Assembly: GCA_018262715.1 (NCBI GenBank)
Contig: JADFDS010000011.1
Location: 165,760 to 229,759, forward strand
Direction of reading: 5' to 3'
DNA from: Bacteroidota bacterium
Lineage (GTDB): Bacteria; Bacteroidota; Bacteroidia; Bacteroidales; VadinHA17
Length of the DNA: 64,000 bases
Program-made: the position numbers and the translations under genes
Shown: one piece after another, positions 27,564 to 36,421 of the stretch
How the letters are laid out: every line of letters starts with the position of its first letter
Position numbering within the stretch: position 1 is the stretch's first letter
Notes under the pieces: generated by a model
What the model saw: the letters and a program-made list of their open reading frames with translations, nothing else
What the model was told of the DNA's origin: nothing
The model's database searches: none

Positions 27564-29171
27564 ATGAATAAGATAATAATAAAAACAGGACTATTTGCCG
27601 GGCTGATCACGCTGCTGCTGTTCACCTCCTGCAAGGAGCAGATTGATCCGGTGGTGGAAGAGCTTGATTTCGACAGGGCCTTTTCCCCGGTCGGGATTGA
27701 GGCCGTAATAAGCAATACCACAACGGTTACACTGACATGGTCATCAGTCAAAAACACTGATCACTACCTTCTGGAGATCTATGACGGAGCCACTGCTACC
27801 GCGACACTGGTGCACTCTGCAGAAGTGCCTGCCACCGAAGACACCCAGGTATCCTACACTTACGTTTTACCTGCCGGTGACACTCAGTTCTATGGCAGGA
27901 TAAAAGCGGTCAGCTCACTTCAGGGTGTTGACGAATCGAAATGGTCATTGGTTGCATTCAGGACTGACCCGGAAAACCTGTTCCAGGGTTATGACACCTA
28001 TATGTCGGCAATGAATGCCTGCATAGTGCAATGGGAGCCTGAGGCAACAGCCACCTCGCTGCTCTTTGTCAGTGGCGGCACCCAGGTACCTGTCACTCTC
28101 AGCGCAGAAGATCTTGCGCTCGGCGGAAGACAGGTGACCGGACTGGCAAACGGGGTATACGAGGTGCACCTCATGAACGGAAACTTTGTAAGAGGCCGGA
28201 CACATGTCATCATTGAAGGCGACGTGCTGGTGGAACCGGGAGGCGATCTCAAGGCAGCCCTTGACGCATTGCCTGCTGGAGGAGTGATACTGCTGGTCAA
28301 CGGGGTATCATACAGCCTGCCCGAGGTTGACACAGTGAGAACAAGCACCAAGGTGAGAGGAATATTACCGCATGACCTTCCGAAAATATTCCTTGCTGCC
28401 GGCGGAGGCAACCATATGTTTGATATCGGGACTGCCATGACCCTGTCTGACTCCCTGGTGTTTGAGAATGTTGACATCAGCAGTGCATACGATGACGGTG
28501 CTACAAAACACAGGGGTATAATAGACCAGGAAAATGACGCCTTCTCCATAGGGGCAATAACATTCAGGAACTGCATCATCAGGAACTCGGGCCGCAGCGC
28601 CATCCGTCTTCGCGGGAACGCCGCCGGCCAGGTCATCAATAACGTCGAGTTCCTGAACTGCGTGATGTATGATTTTGCCTTTGACAGCCATTACGGCTTG
28701 CTGAACGGAGCTGCAACCGGGAACTTCATAAACATCAGATTCCTCAATTGCACTGTCTTTAAATTAAGAGGCGGCATCATCAACTACGGAAACGGAGCAG
28801 GATGCCAGAGTGTGGTAATTGACAACTGCACCTTCAATGAAACATGCATGGACACCGGCAGCTCAAGGTATTTTATTGACTTTGGTACAAACAATACATC
28901 GACGGGTACGCTTGACATCAGTGACTGCATCTTCGGGCAGACAGTTGACAGGGCAAACGGGGTCAGGCCGGGTTCCATGGTGATGACTATTGCCGGGTCA
29001 TACTATGCATCTGATTTCTATGATGTTGCCGGCCCGGTTAAGAATCTGATGACAGCTTACAGTGGTGCTTCCACTGCCCTGTGGACCGACCCTGCGGGAG
29101 GTGATTTCACCTTCCTGGATACGAATTTTGAAGGTATCGGTCTGGCCGGCGCACCACGCTGGGCAGACTGA
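27564..29171 (+). CDS. Surface lipoprotein with fibronectin-III and pectate-lyase-like beta-helix (DUF4957/DUF5123 type)
   Basis: The 535-residue protein has a lipoprotein signal (LFTSCKEQ). An Ig/fibronectin-III-like domain follows at about residues 35-130 (ISNTTTVTLTWSSVKN), then a second beta domain, and from about residue 225 a right-handed beta-helix (LKAALDALPAGGVILL, FRNCIIRNSGRSAIRLRGN, FLNCTVFKLRGG). This is the layout of DUF4957/DUF5123 proteins found downstream of SusD in pectin loci, thought to bind or act on pectic glycans at the surface. No lyase catalytic residues could be identified, so a binding role is more likely. Start is the ATG at 27564; an earlier ATG at 27528 overlaps the SusD gene. 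Confidence 0.85.
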   Translation: MNKIIIKTGLFAGLITLLLFTSCKEQIDPVVEELDFDRAFSPVGIEAVISNTTTVTLTWSSVKNTDHYLLEIYDGATATATLVHSAEVPATEDTQVSYTYVLPAGDTQFYGRIKAVSSLQGVDESKWSLVAFRTDPENLFQGYDTYMSAMNACIVQWEPEATATSLLFVSGGTQVPVTLSAEDLALGGRQVTGLANGVYEVHLMNGNFVRGRTHVIIEGDVLVEPGGDLKAALDALPAGGVILLVNGVSYSLPEVDTVRTSTKVRGILPHDLPKIFLAAGGGNHMFDIGTAMTLSDSLVFENVDISSAYDDGATKHRGIIDQENDAFSIGAITFRNCIIRNSGRSAIRLRGNAAGQVINNVEFLNCVMYDFAFDSHYGLLNGAATGNFINIRFLNCTVFKLRGGIINYGNGAGCQSVVIDNCTFNETCMDTGSSRYFIDFGTNNTSTGTLDISDCIFGQTVDRANGVRPGSMVMTIAGSYYASDFYDVAGPVKNLMTAYSGASTALWTDPAGGDFTFLDTNFEGIGLAGAPRWAD

Positions 29172-29214
29172 ACCTCAGGCTTGGATTTCAGGTTAGTTCT
29201 CTGATTATTCCGGA

Positions 29215-29237
29215 GGACCGGGAACACTTCCCGGTCC
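29215..29237 (+). repeat. Strong inverted repeat after the beta-helix lipoprotein gene
   Basis: GGACCGGGAA, a three-base loop CAC, and TTCCCGGTCC form a perfect ten-pair hairpin 44 bases after the stop. It lacks a T run, so it may be a weak terminator or an RNA-processing or stability element that tunes expression of the enzymes downstream. Confidence 0.6.
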
Positions 29238-29292
29238 CCTGGGTAATTTCAGGAAGAATCCTCCCACCTGGCAACCATGATACCAGACCTGA

Positions 29293-29439
29293 AATACAAA
29301 CGCACCTGCAGGCAGTAAAATGAAGACAGCAGACGCAGTAATCATAATCCTCATAGTCAACCGGGAACCCGGCGCCATCTGCCGGTTCTCCTATGGCCTT
29401 GACGGAAACGAATGGTTCAGAATTTTAACAACAGACTGA
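29293..29439 (+). pseudogene. Possible remnant of a glycoside-hydrolase C-terminal beta-sandwich
   Basis: The 271-base gap between the beta-helix lipoprotein and the esterase-GH28 gene holds a short open stretch (ATG at 29320, stop at 29437-29439). It encodes ADAVIIILIV, GAICRFSYGLDGNEWF. The pattern 'hydrophobic strand, G-x-x-C-x-FSY-x-x-DG' recalls the concanavalin-like module at the end of GH43 enzymes. The frame is closed by a stop 30 bases before the ATG and there is no upstream domain, so I read it as a decayed fragment. It could instead be chance. Confidence 0.35.
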
Positions 29440-29442
29440 TTT

Positions 29443-31959
29443 ATGAGAGCGAGCAGGTTTTTATTAATGGTTCTTCTGACGGGAATACTGTCGGCATTTA
29501 CTGCCGGTCATCCCGTTGAAAACGGAAGGGCAGGGGGGAAGAAGAAGGTAACCAGGGTCTGGCTTATTGGAGACTCCACCGTGGCTGACTACTCGCTGGA
29601 AAAGGACTATCGGACAAAACGGTATCCTATCATGGGATGGGGACAGGTCTTCCAGTCGTTCATGGCTTCTGACTCACTGAAGCTGATAAGGAACCTTGTC
29701 AGGAGTGACAGTGTTTTGGTTGATGACCGTGCGAGGGGTGGGAGAAGCACCCGGTCATTCTTCGAGGAGGGGCGATGGTCAGAGATCTACCGCCTGCTCC
29801 GGCCGGGTGACCTCGTACTGATCCAGTTCGGTCATAATGATGCATCGGTAAACAAGGGTGAACGCTATACGTCACTGACAGGGTACAGGGAGTTCCTGAG
29901 GCTTTATGTCAGCCAGTCACGTGAAAAGGGAGCGATCCCCGTCCTGGTGACTCCGGTTGCAAGAAATTACCCGTGGAAGGATGGCATGCTTGGCAACACC
30001 CACGGAACATATCCTGATGCAATGAAGGAAGTGGCAGCGGAGACCGGCGCCGGTCTCATTGACCTCAATTCCCTGAGTATGGAGTATTTTTCCAAGAGGG
30101 GCCGTGATTATGTCACAATGACCTATTTCATGAATCTTCCTCCGGGTCTCTATGAAGCCTATCCGGACGGCAGCAGTGACAATACCCACTTTCAGCCTGC
30201 CGGCGCTACTGCTGTCGCGCAGCTTGTCTTCAGCGCCATGAAGGGGCTGAAGCCGGGGAAGACCGATGCCATTACCGGAGCTGCCAGAGTCAGGGCCAAG
30301 CCTTCCGGGGTATCGCCCGGTGGTGCCGGGGCAACTGTGTCTCCCGGAGTTCCCGGCGCTCTCCCTTCTCACTCATCTCCGGCCGGTGAGATTTACAGGG
30401 ATATCGAGTTTGAGATGCCTCAGGTGGTTGAGCCTCAGATTGCAAATAACACAGTCTCCATTGCTGAATTCGGAGCGGTGGGTGACGGCATCGTGCTTAA
30501 CACTGAATCATTCCGTAAAGCGATAGAGGCTGTCACTTCCCGCGGAGGCGGCACGGTTGTCATACCCAGGGGCATCTGGCTGACAGGACCGATATTACTG
30601 AAAAGCAACCTGAGGATGCACGCCGAGGAGGGCGCCCTGGTGCTGTTCAGCCCCGACAAGAGCCTGTATCCGCTTATAGAAACAAGCTTCGAGGGCTACA
30701 ATACAGTCAGGTGTATCTCGCCGGTCTATGGCAAGGACCTTGAAAACATTGCCTTCACCGGGAAAGGTGTCTGGGATGGCAGCGGTCACTTCTGGAGGCA
30801 TGTGAAAAAGGAAAAGGTGCCTCCCCCGATGTGGAATGACCTTGTTAATTCAGGTGGCACGGTAAGCGCCGATGGCAGAACATGGTACCCCTCTGAGGCA
30901 TACGGCAGGGCCATCGAGCAGAGCGAGATGAACGTCCCGTTACCGATGGAGGGAGGCATTGAGGCATACGAATGGATGAGGGATTTTCTGCGCCCGGTCA
31001 TGATAAGCCTGATCAGCTGCAAAAAGATTTTGATTGACGGACCTGTGTTTCAGAACTCGCCGGCATGGTGCATTCATCCGCTTATGTGTCAGGATCTTAC
31101 TGTAAGGAATATTACTGTCAGAAATCCCTGGTACTCCCAGAACGGAGACGGGATAGATATTGAGTCATGCCGCAACACTCTCCTGTACAACTGTAATTTC
31201 GATGTGGGAGATGATGCCATCTGCATCAAGTCGGGCAAGAATGAGGACGGAAGAAAGCGGGGCATACCCACTGAGAACCTCGTGATAAGGAACTGCATTG
31301 TCTATCACGGTCACGGAGGAGTGACAATAGGGAGCGAGATGTCAGGCGGCGTAAGGAATGTTTCCGTTGCCGGTTGCACCTTCATGGGCACTGACGTGGG
31401 CATACGGTTCAAGAGCAACCGCGGCAGGGGAGGGGTGGTAGAAAACATCTGGTTCAATGACATCCTGATGACAGACATCCCCTCGCAGGCGATTTCGTTC
31501 AACCTGTACTACGGAGGCCTCTCGGTCTCGGAGATGCTTGCCGAAGGGAAGAATATAGAGACTACGGTTGGTGATATACCTCCGGTCACTGAAGAAACCC
31601 CTCAGTTCAGGAACATTTCCATGAAAGATATAACTTGCAGGGGTGCTGACCAGGCGATATATCTTCAGGGATTGCCTGAGCTCAACCTTGAGAATATAAC
31701 TATGGAAAACATCGACATGACTGCAGTGGAAGGGATGGCTTGCATTGATGCCAGGGGAATAAAGATCAGGAACATGCGGCTGGTGACAGAGAAGAAACCG
31801 CTTATCTTCTTTCTCAACAGCTCGGATGCTGATGTCACGGGCCTGCAGGTTGCTGAAGATGCAGACGGTCTTGTTGAGGTTCGCGGCAGCAGCTCAGCCC
31901 GTATAACGGTTGAGACAGTTACACCCGACGGGACAGCCAGAGCAAGGACGTTAAGATGA
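29443..31959 (+). CDS. Fused SGNH rhamnogalacturonan acetylesterase and GH28 polygalacturonase
   Basis: The 838-residue secreted protein has two catalytic modules. Residues 37-270 are a CE12-type SGNH esterase: LIGDSTVADY with nucleophile Ser45, the QFGHND block (130-133), and the DNTH dyad (Asp246, His249). A Gly/Pro/Ser-rich linker covers 271-315. Residues 335-820 are a GH28 beta-helix starting SIAEFGAVGDGIVLNT. Its catalytic signatures are NGDGID (Asp569), GDDAICIKS (Asp590, Asp591), GHGGVTIGSE (His624) and RFKS (Arg655, Lys657). It would remove acetyl groups from a pectic backbone and cut galacturonic linkages. The next gene overlaps it by ATGA. Confidence 0.93.
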   Translation: MRASRFLLMVLLTGILSAFTAGHPVENGRAGGKKKVTRVWLIGDSTVADYSLEKDYRTKRYPIMGWGQVFQSFMASDSLKLIRNLVRSDSVLVDDRARGGRSTRSFFEEGRWSEIYRLLRPGDLVLIQFGHNDASVNKGERYTSLTGYREFLRLYVSQSREKGAIPVLVTPVARNYPWKDGMLGNTHGTYPDAMKEVAAETGAGLIDLNSLSMEYFSKRGRDYVTMTYFMNLPPGLYEAYPDGSSDNTHFQPAGATAVAQLVFSAMKGLKPGKTDAITGAARVRAKPSGVSPGGAGATVSPGVPGALPSHSSPAGEIYRDIEFEMPQVVEPQIANNTVSIAEFGAVGDGIVLNTESFRKAIEAVTSRGGGTVVIPRGIWLTGPILLKSNLRMHAEEGALVLFSPDKSLYPLIETSFEGYNTVRCISPVYGKDLENIAFTGKGVWDGSGHFWRHVKKEKVPPPMWNDLVNSGGTVSADGRTWYPSEAYGRAIEQSEMNVPLPMEGGIEAYEWMRDFLRPVMISLISCKKILIDGPVFQNSPAWCIHPLMCQDLTVRNITVRNPWYSQNGDGIDIESCRNTLLYNCNFDVGDDAICIKSGKNEDGRKRGIPTENLVIRNCIVYHGHGGVTIGSEMSGGVRNVSVAGCTFMGTDVGIRFKSNRGRGGVVENIWFNDILMTDIPSQAISFNLYYGGLSVSEMLAEGKNIETTVGDIPPVTEETPQFRNISMKDITCRGADQAIYLQGLPELNLENITMENIDMTAVEGMACIDARGIKIRNMRLVTEKKPLIFFLNSSDADVTGLQVAEDADGLVEVRGSSSARITVETVTPDGTARARTLR

Positions 31960-33308
31960 GAAGGATTATTGCCATACTGTTTTTTCTTGCAGCCGGCATT
32001 CTGGTGAATGCTCAGTTGCCGGCATTTCCGGGCGCTGAGGGATTCGGCCGTTATACCACCGGCGGAAGGGGCGGAGCGGTCTATGCCGTTACAAACCTTG
32101 CCGATTCGGTGGTTAAACCTCCTGAAGGCTCTCTGAGATGGGCGCTTAACAAGCCGTCGCCGAAAACAATTGTGTTCGCAGTATCCGGCACCATTGATCT
32201 TAAGCGGAGGCTGAACATCTCGAAGGGCGATGTCACCATCGCGGGACAGACTGCACCCGGTGACGGAATATGCATCAAGGGGGAGACAGTTTCTATAGAG
32301 GCTGATAATGTTATTATAAGGCATGTCAGATTCCGTTGTGGCAATGAAATCGCGGGTGAAGAACCCAAGGACGCCATCTCATGCATCAGGCACAGGAACA
32401 TAATCATAGATCACTGCTCCATGAGCTGGTCTGTTGACGAGGCTGCTTCATTCTATGACAACGAGAACTTTACTCTTCAATGGTGCATCATCTCTGAGAG
32501 CCTGTATGATGCCGGCCATCCGAAGGGCGAGCACGGTTACGGCGGGATATGGGGCGGCAAGGGGGCCTCATTCCACCATAACCTTCTGGCCAGCCATACC
32601 AGCCGGCTGCCACGATTCTGCGGAGCAAGATATCACCCGGATACACGTGAGACGGAGCTGGTCGATTTCAGGAACAATGTCATCTTCAACTGGGGATTCA
32701 ACAGCTCGTACGGCGGTGAGATGGGGCAGCAGAATATGGTCAATAACTACTACAAGCCCGGACCGGCAACAAAAAAAGACGTGATCAGCCGTATTGTTGA
32801 ACCATGGGACACGGTCGGAAGATGGCATGTCAGCGGAAACCGCATCGAAGGCAGCAGCAAGGTTTCGTCTGACAACTGGAGCGGAGGTGTTCAGGGTGAT
32901 AATGCAGGCAACCCTGTCATCAGGGCAGGTGAACCGTTTGTTGTTGCATCGGTGAGAACCACTTCCGCCAGGCGTGCTTACAGGTCTGTTCTGAGAAATG
33001 CCGGAGCCACCCTGCCTCACAGGGACCCGGTCGATCACCGGATAATTAATGAGACCCTGGCCGGCTACTGCGCCTATGGCGATTCATACGGTGCGGGAAC
33101 AGGGATAATAGACACACAGAACAGCGCCGGCGGCTGGCCGTTGCTGAAGACTTATGATGTGCCGGCCGACAGTGACGGTGACGGCATGGCTGACTCATGG
33201 GAACTTAAAAAAGGACTGAATCCGGCCGATCCTGAAGACCGGAATAACATGGCAGGGCCAGGCTACACGATGCTCGAGGAGTACATCAACGGTCTCTGCA
33301 AAAGATGA
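31956..33308 (+). CDS. Secreted pectate lyase (PL1-like)
   Basis: The 450-residue protein has a signal peptide (to VNAQ) and then the polysaccharide lyase 1 opening LPAFPGAEGFGRYTTGGRGG. The parallel beta-helix shows GSLRWALN, VTIAGQTAPGDGI, VIIRHVRFRCG and IIIDHCSMSWSVDE. It ends with a Ca-binding-like DSDGDGMADSWELKKGLNP motif, common at the end of Bacteroidota lyases. It cleaves homogalacturonan by beta-elimination, usually with calcium. ATGA overlaps tie it to both the GH28 gene before it and the putative esterase after it. Confidence 0.92.
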   Translation: MRRIIAILFFLAAGILVNAQLPAFPGAEGFGRYTTGGRGGAVYAVTNLADSVVKPPEGSLRWALNKPSPKTIVFAVSGTIDLKRRLNISKGDVTIAGQTAPGDGICIKGETVSIEADNVIIRHVRFRCGNEIAGEEPKDAISCIRHRNIIIDHCSMSWSVDEAASFYDNENFTLQWCIISESLYDAGHPKGEHGYGGIWGGKGASFHHNLLASHTSRLPRFCGARYHPDTRETELVDFRNNVIFNWGFNSSYGGEMGQQNMVNNYYKPGPATKKDVISRIVEPWDTVGRWHVSGNRIEGSSKVSSDNWSGGVQGDNAGNPVIRAGEPFVVASVRTTSARRAYRSVLRNAGATLPHRDPVDHRIINETLAGYCAYGDSYGAGTGIIDTQNSAGGWPLLKTYDVPADSDGDGMADSWELKKGLNPADPEDRNNMAGPGYTMLEEYINGLCKR

Positions 33309-35083
33309 AAGCTTTCCTTCTGACAGTAATCCTGGCAACCATCACTGCTGCGGGTGCCTCGCAGTCCCTGCCCGGATTCAAATCGTCAGGGCAATTTGAT
33401 GAACAGCAGACAGTTATTGAAAATTCAGTTGCTGGCACCAGAGTGCTCATCAACGCCCCCATGACGGGATTTGGCACCGATGACCATGTGCTGCTTGTGC
33501 TTTATGCACTTCCAAACGGTAACACCATTGAACAGACCTTCGGCAAGTTGCTGAAGGAGGACGATGACTGGCACTATGACATCCAGCACATAGGCGCACA
33601 GACGAGGTTCCTCAGAAGGGTGATAACTGACAGGACCGTGGTGGTGGCCTATCTTGAGAATGAACAAAGGAGCTGGCCGGCCTGGAGCGCCAATACCCCG
33701 GGCCACACGGAGATCGTAAAAAAAATGGTTGATGAAATCACTTCTCTGTTCGCACCCTGGAATCCTGAGCTGGTTCTGAACGGCCACAGCGGCGGAGGGC
33801 GGTTCATATTCAACTATATCGATGCCCATGAACAGATCCCGGGCTGTGTTGTGCGGATTGCCTTCCTCGACAGCAATTACGGATGGGAGGGTGAGCGTTA
33901 CGGGCCGAAGATAGTCAGCTGGCTCCGGTCGGGGAAAAGCAGGTATCTCTGCACACTGGCCTATAACGACAGTGTGGTTATCTACAACGGCAAACCCCTG
34001 GTTTCGCCTGAAGGAGGCACTTGGTACCGGAGCTGGAAAATGAAGGATTACCTCTCCGCATCGTTCAGTCTGAAGAGGCGTGAACGGGACTCACTGCTCT
34101 GGTATTCGTCGCGTGACAGGAGGATTGAGTTCATCTTCAAGCCAAACCCCGGAGGGAAGATCTTTCATACTCAGCAGGTGGAGTATAACGGCCTCATCCA
34201 CAGCATTCTGAGCGGAACGCGTAATGAGCAGAAAGGCTACCGTTATTTTGGCGGAAGGGCTTACAGCGGTCTTATTTCTGACACAATTATTGTTCCCGTG
34301 AGGAGGCTGAATATTCCGGAACGCAACCCGGCAGCTGAACCAGGGTCCGAGTTCATGAAGCGAATCAGTGAGCTGCCGCTGAAAGATCGGGAGGAGGAGA
34401 TTTACATTGCTGCTGCTTCCGGAAATATCCCTGCATTCCTGAGAGAGACAGTCACCCTGAAAGGGGTGTTCAATGACCTGAATGGGACGCCTCATGATCT
34501 TGAATATGAGGTTATACCCGATTACCTGGCAATTGGCAGTGATGATGATTTTTGCCGGATTCCCATTACTCCGGGAACAGCACAGCGGCTTGCTGACCTG
34601 TTTGGGGCTTCATTGCTGACGGCTAAGCTTAGTGACCATGTATGGTCGAAGGCTGAGGTGAAGCCTGAGCCGTTTTTTTACAGGCCGGTCGGCAATGCGA
34701 ATGAACTGGTAACAAAGTTTGAAGAGCACAATGAGCAGATTGAGAGGCAACTGGCTGATGCCGGCTGGAGGCACGGTCAGCTCGTTGCAGGGATCAAGAA
34801 GGATGTTATTATTTCGTCACGTATTGCAGAGCGGCCCGACAGGGTTGTCATCTACGGCTGGCACCGCCCCGATGGCAGCCCCATCCAGCCCGTGTACAGC
34901 GGTCATATCTGGTGGTATGTTGATTACAGCCATGGGATAAGGTTTATAAACGCCCGGGTGCTGGTTGACGGCATTCCGGTAAAAGTCTCTGATCTTCTGA
35001 AAGATCAGGTGCTTTTCAGGATTCTCACTGATGAAGAAAACCCCATAGAGATGTCTTTTTATCCTAAAAATAGGATATTGTAA
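33305..35083 (+). CDS. Secreted alpha/beta-hydrolase-like protein with an uncharacterised C-terminal domain
   Basis: The 592-residue protein has a signal peptide (MKAFLLTVILATITAAGASQ). Residues 45-330 look like an alpha/beta-hydrolase: HVLLVLYALPNG, and a nucleophile elbow ELVLNGHSGGGRF with candidate Ser162, followed by VRIAFLDSNYGW, where the Asp could be the acid. Residues 390-590 form a separate domain (DYLAIGSDDDFCRIPITPGTAQ, LADLFGASLLTAKLSD, VVIYGWHRPDGSPIQPV, YVDYSHGIRFI) that I have seen in unannotated secreted proteins but cannot name. As the last gene of the overlapping enzyme run it is a candidate pectin or feruloyl/acetyl esterase; that is inference from context. Confidence 0.75.
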   Translation: MKAFLLTVILATITAAGASQSLPGFKSSGQFDEQQTVIENSVAGTRVLINAPMTGFGTDDHVLLVLYALPNGNTIEQTFGKLLKEDDDWHYDIQHIGAQTRFLRRVITDRTVVVAYLENEQRSWPAWSANTPGHTEIVKKMVDEITSLFAPWNPELVLNGHSGGGRFIFNYIDAHEQIPGCVVRIAFLDSNYGWEGERYGPKIVSWLRSGKSRYLCTLAYNDSVVIYNGKPLVSPEGGTWYRSWKMKDYLSASFSLKRRERDSLLWYSSRDRRIEFIFKPNPGGKIFHTQQVEYNGLIHSILSGTRNEQKGYRYFGGRAYSGLISDTIIVPVRRLNIPERNPAAEPGSEFMKRISELPLKDREEEIYIAAASGNIPAFLRETVTLKGVFNDLNGTPHDLEYEVIPDYLAIGSDDDFCRIPITPGTAQRLADLFGASLLTAKLSDHVWSKAEVKPEPFFYRPVGNANELVTKFEEHNEQIERQLADAGWRHGQLVAGIKKDVIISSRIAERPDRVVIYGWHRPDGSPIQPVYSGHIWWYVDYSHGIRFINARVLVDGIPVKVSDLLKDQVLFRILTDEENPIEMSFYPKNRIL

Positions 35084-35138
35084 ATTTTATTTAGTACTTT
35101 TCCCATTCATTAAAGTTTAATCCTAAAAACTGATTGAG

Positions 35139-35387
35139 ATGGAAATACTCGTTTCTCTTCTTATCGGAGCCGCAGCCGGCTGGCTGGGCAGTGTACTTTA
35201 CAAGGGCAGCGGTCTGGGTCTGCTGGGTAACATCATCGTGGGTATCATTGGAGGCCCGCTGGGTTACTGGATTCTTGGCAAGCTTGGTCTTACCCTTGGC
35301 GGCGGCTGGCTCGGTGCAATTCTGACAGGTGCAATTGGTGCAATTGTAATCCTGTTTTTACTCAATCTGATCATCAAGAAAAAATAA
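35139..35387 (+). CDS. GlsB/YeaQ/YmgE family stress-response membrane protein
   Basis: The 82-residue protein carries three glycine-rich membrane helices (GAAAGWLGSVLYKGSGLGLLGNIIVG, the GPLGYWIL turn, and a C-terminal helix ending LNLIIKKK). This is the transglycosylase-associated/GlsB pattern. These are small membrane proteins induced by stress in other bacteria, with no defined biochemistry. It stands alone, 55 bases after the pectin locus; a one-mismatch -7 box TACTTTTC lies upstream without a properly spaced TTG. Confidence 0.9.
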   Translation: MEILVSLLIGAAAGWLGSVLYKGSGLGLLGNIIVGIIGGPLGYWILGKLGLTLGGGWLGAILTGAIGAIVILFLLNLIIKKK

Positions 35388-35474
35388 TTTGTCATTTCTG
35401 AGAGGAGAATTGCTATTGATTTAAAGCCATTAAAGGCTTTTCACCGCTGTCCGGAAGTTGGATCAGGGTGAATG

Positions 35475-35505
35475 AAAAAAGGTGCTCCGGGAGGGGCACC
35501 TTTTT
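35475..35505. terminator. Bidirectional intrinsic terminator
   Basis: AAAAAAGGTGC, a loop of about nine bases, and GCACCTTTTT pair over ten or more positions, with T runs on either strand. It lies between the GlsB-like gene and the convergent lipoprotein gene. Confidence 0.88.
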
Positions 35506-35527
35506 CAATATGTAACCTTAAGTATTC

Positions 35528-36421
35528 TTATTCAAGAACAGGACAGGGAACATTTATCTTTTTCATTACATCGAGGTGAATTGCATAAAAGTTATACTTA
35601 CCAACAGGTATTGAAAGAGCGTCGCCCTTGTAGGTTGCAAAGAGACCTGCTGCCGGTCTTACCACGGGATATTCCTCGTAACCCTCAATCTTGACAGGTT
35701 CATCGACATCCTGCAGGTACCAGTCTTCGGCAAGGGTGATAACAAGATCTGATCCGATCAGCTCAACTGTTCCTGCGATTTCGTTCTGGCCAGCCCAGAG
35801 GGTTTCAGCTCCGTCGCCGTCGTAGATGAAGAACCATGCACCTTCAGGCTTCTTGTTCTTCGGATTGATTGCCCTGGGATCAAGGTCGCCGCCCCATGCA
35901 GTCTCACTTCTCCAGTCGTAGCACAGTTCCTCACAGTATGTGAAGCAGAATACGAGGTGGCTGAGTGTGGATATCTGACCTCCGTTATTCTTGGGAGAAA
36001 CCAGACCGGCATCTCCTGAAGTACATTCGGTGTATTCATAAATATGTGAATCAGTTCCACCCTTTACCACTACAGCACCGGTTACCGGTCTGTCTGAAGC
36101 CCATGTAACGTATTTTCCGTCAGCAGACATTGTAACGGTTATCCCTTCCGGAAAGGCAACATCAAACATGCCGGTCTCAGCATCAAAATTAATGGGTCCG
36201 GAGCAGATATCTGCCTCAGAACAGTCATAATTTATGTCTTCGCATGAGTTGACATTCCCTGTATTGTAGAGCCAGGGAATAATATTACCGGTTGATTTAG
36301 CCCAGTCGGCATAGGTGCTTTTCAGATTTACATCCGTCAGATAGTTGTCGTTCTTATTGCAGCCGGTCATGACCAGGGCCAGAACTGCGGTAAAAAGTAA
36401 AGATTTGAAAATTGTCTTCAT
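35528..36421 (-). CDS. Secreted lipoprotein, unknown
   Basis: The 297-residue protein has a lipoprotein signal (LALVMTGCNKND). The mature part is acidic and rich in Trp, Tyr and Cys. It contains CFTYCEELCYDWRSETAWGGD and a following beta-rich segment (GAWFFIYDGDGAETLWAGQ). This 'C...C...ETAWGGD' pattern recurs in uncharacterised surface proteins of Bacteroidota, but I cannot name a domain. Start is the ATG at 36421, which gives a proper signal peptide; a strong promoter lies just upstream at 36479-36448. It is a single-gene unit ended by the bidirectional terminator. Confidence 0.82.
   Translation of the reverse strand: MKTIFKSLLFTAVLALVMTGCNKNDNYLTDVNLKSTYADWAKSTGNIIPWLYNTGNVNSCEDINYDCSEADICSGPINFDAETGMFDVAFPEGITVTMSADGKYVTWASDRPVTGAVVVKGGTDSHIYEYTECTSGDAGLVSPKNNGGQISTLSHLVFCFTYCEELCYDWRSETAWGGDLDPRAINPKNKKPEGAWFFIYDGDGAETLWAGQNEIAGTVELIGSDLVITLAEDWYLQDVDEPVKIEGYEEYPVVRPAAGLFATYKGDALSIPVGKYNFYAIHLDVMKKINVPCPVLE

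Noticed and set aside
27998-28639. 213-residue minus-strand open frame opposite the surface lipoprotein gene
   Set aside because: Antisense to a clear beta-helix protein; no domain or promoter.
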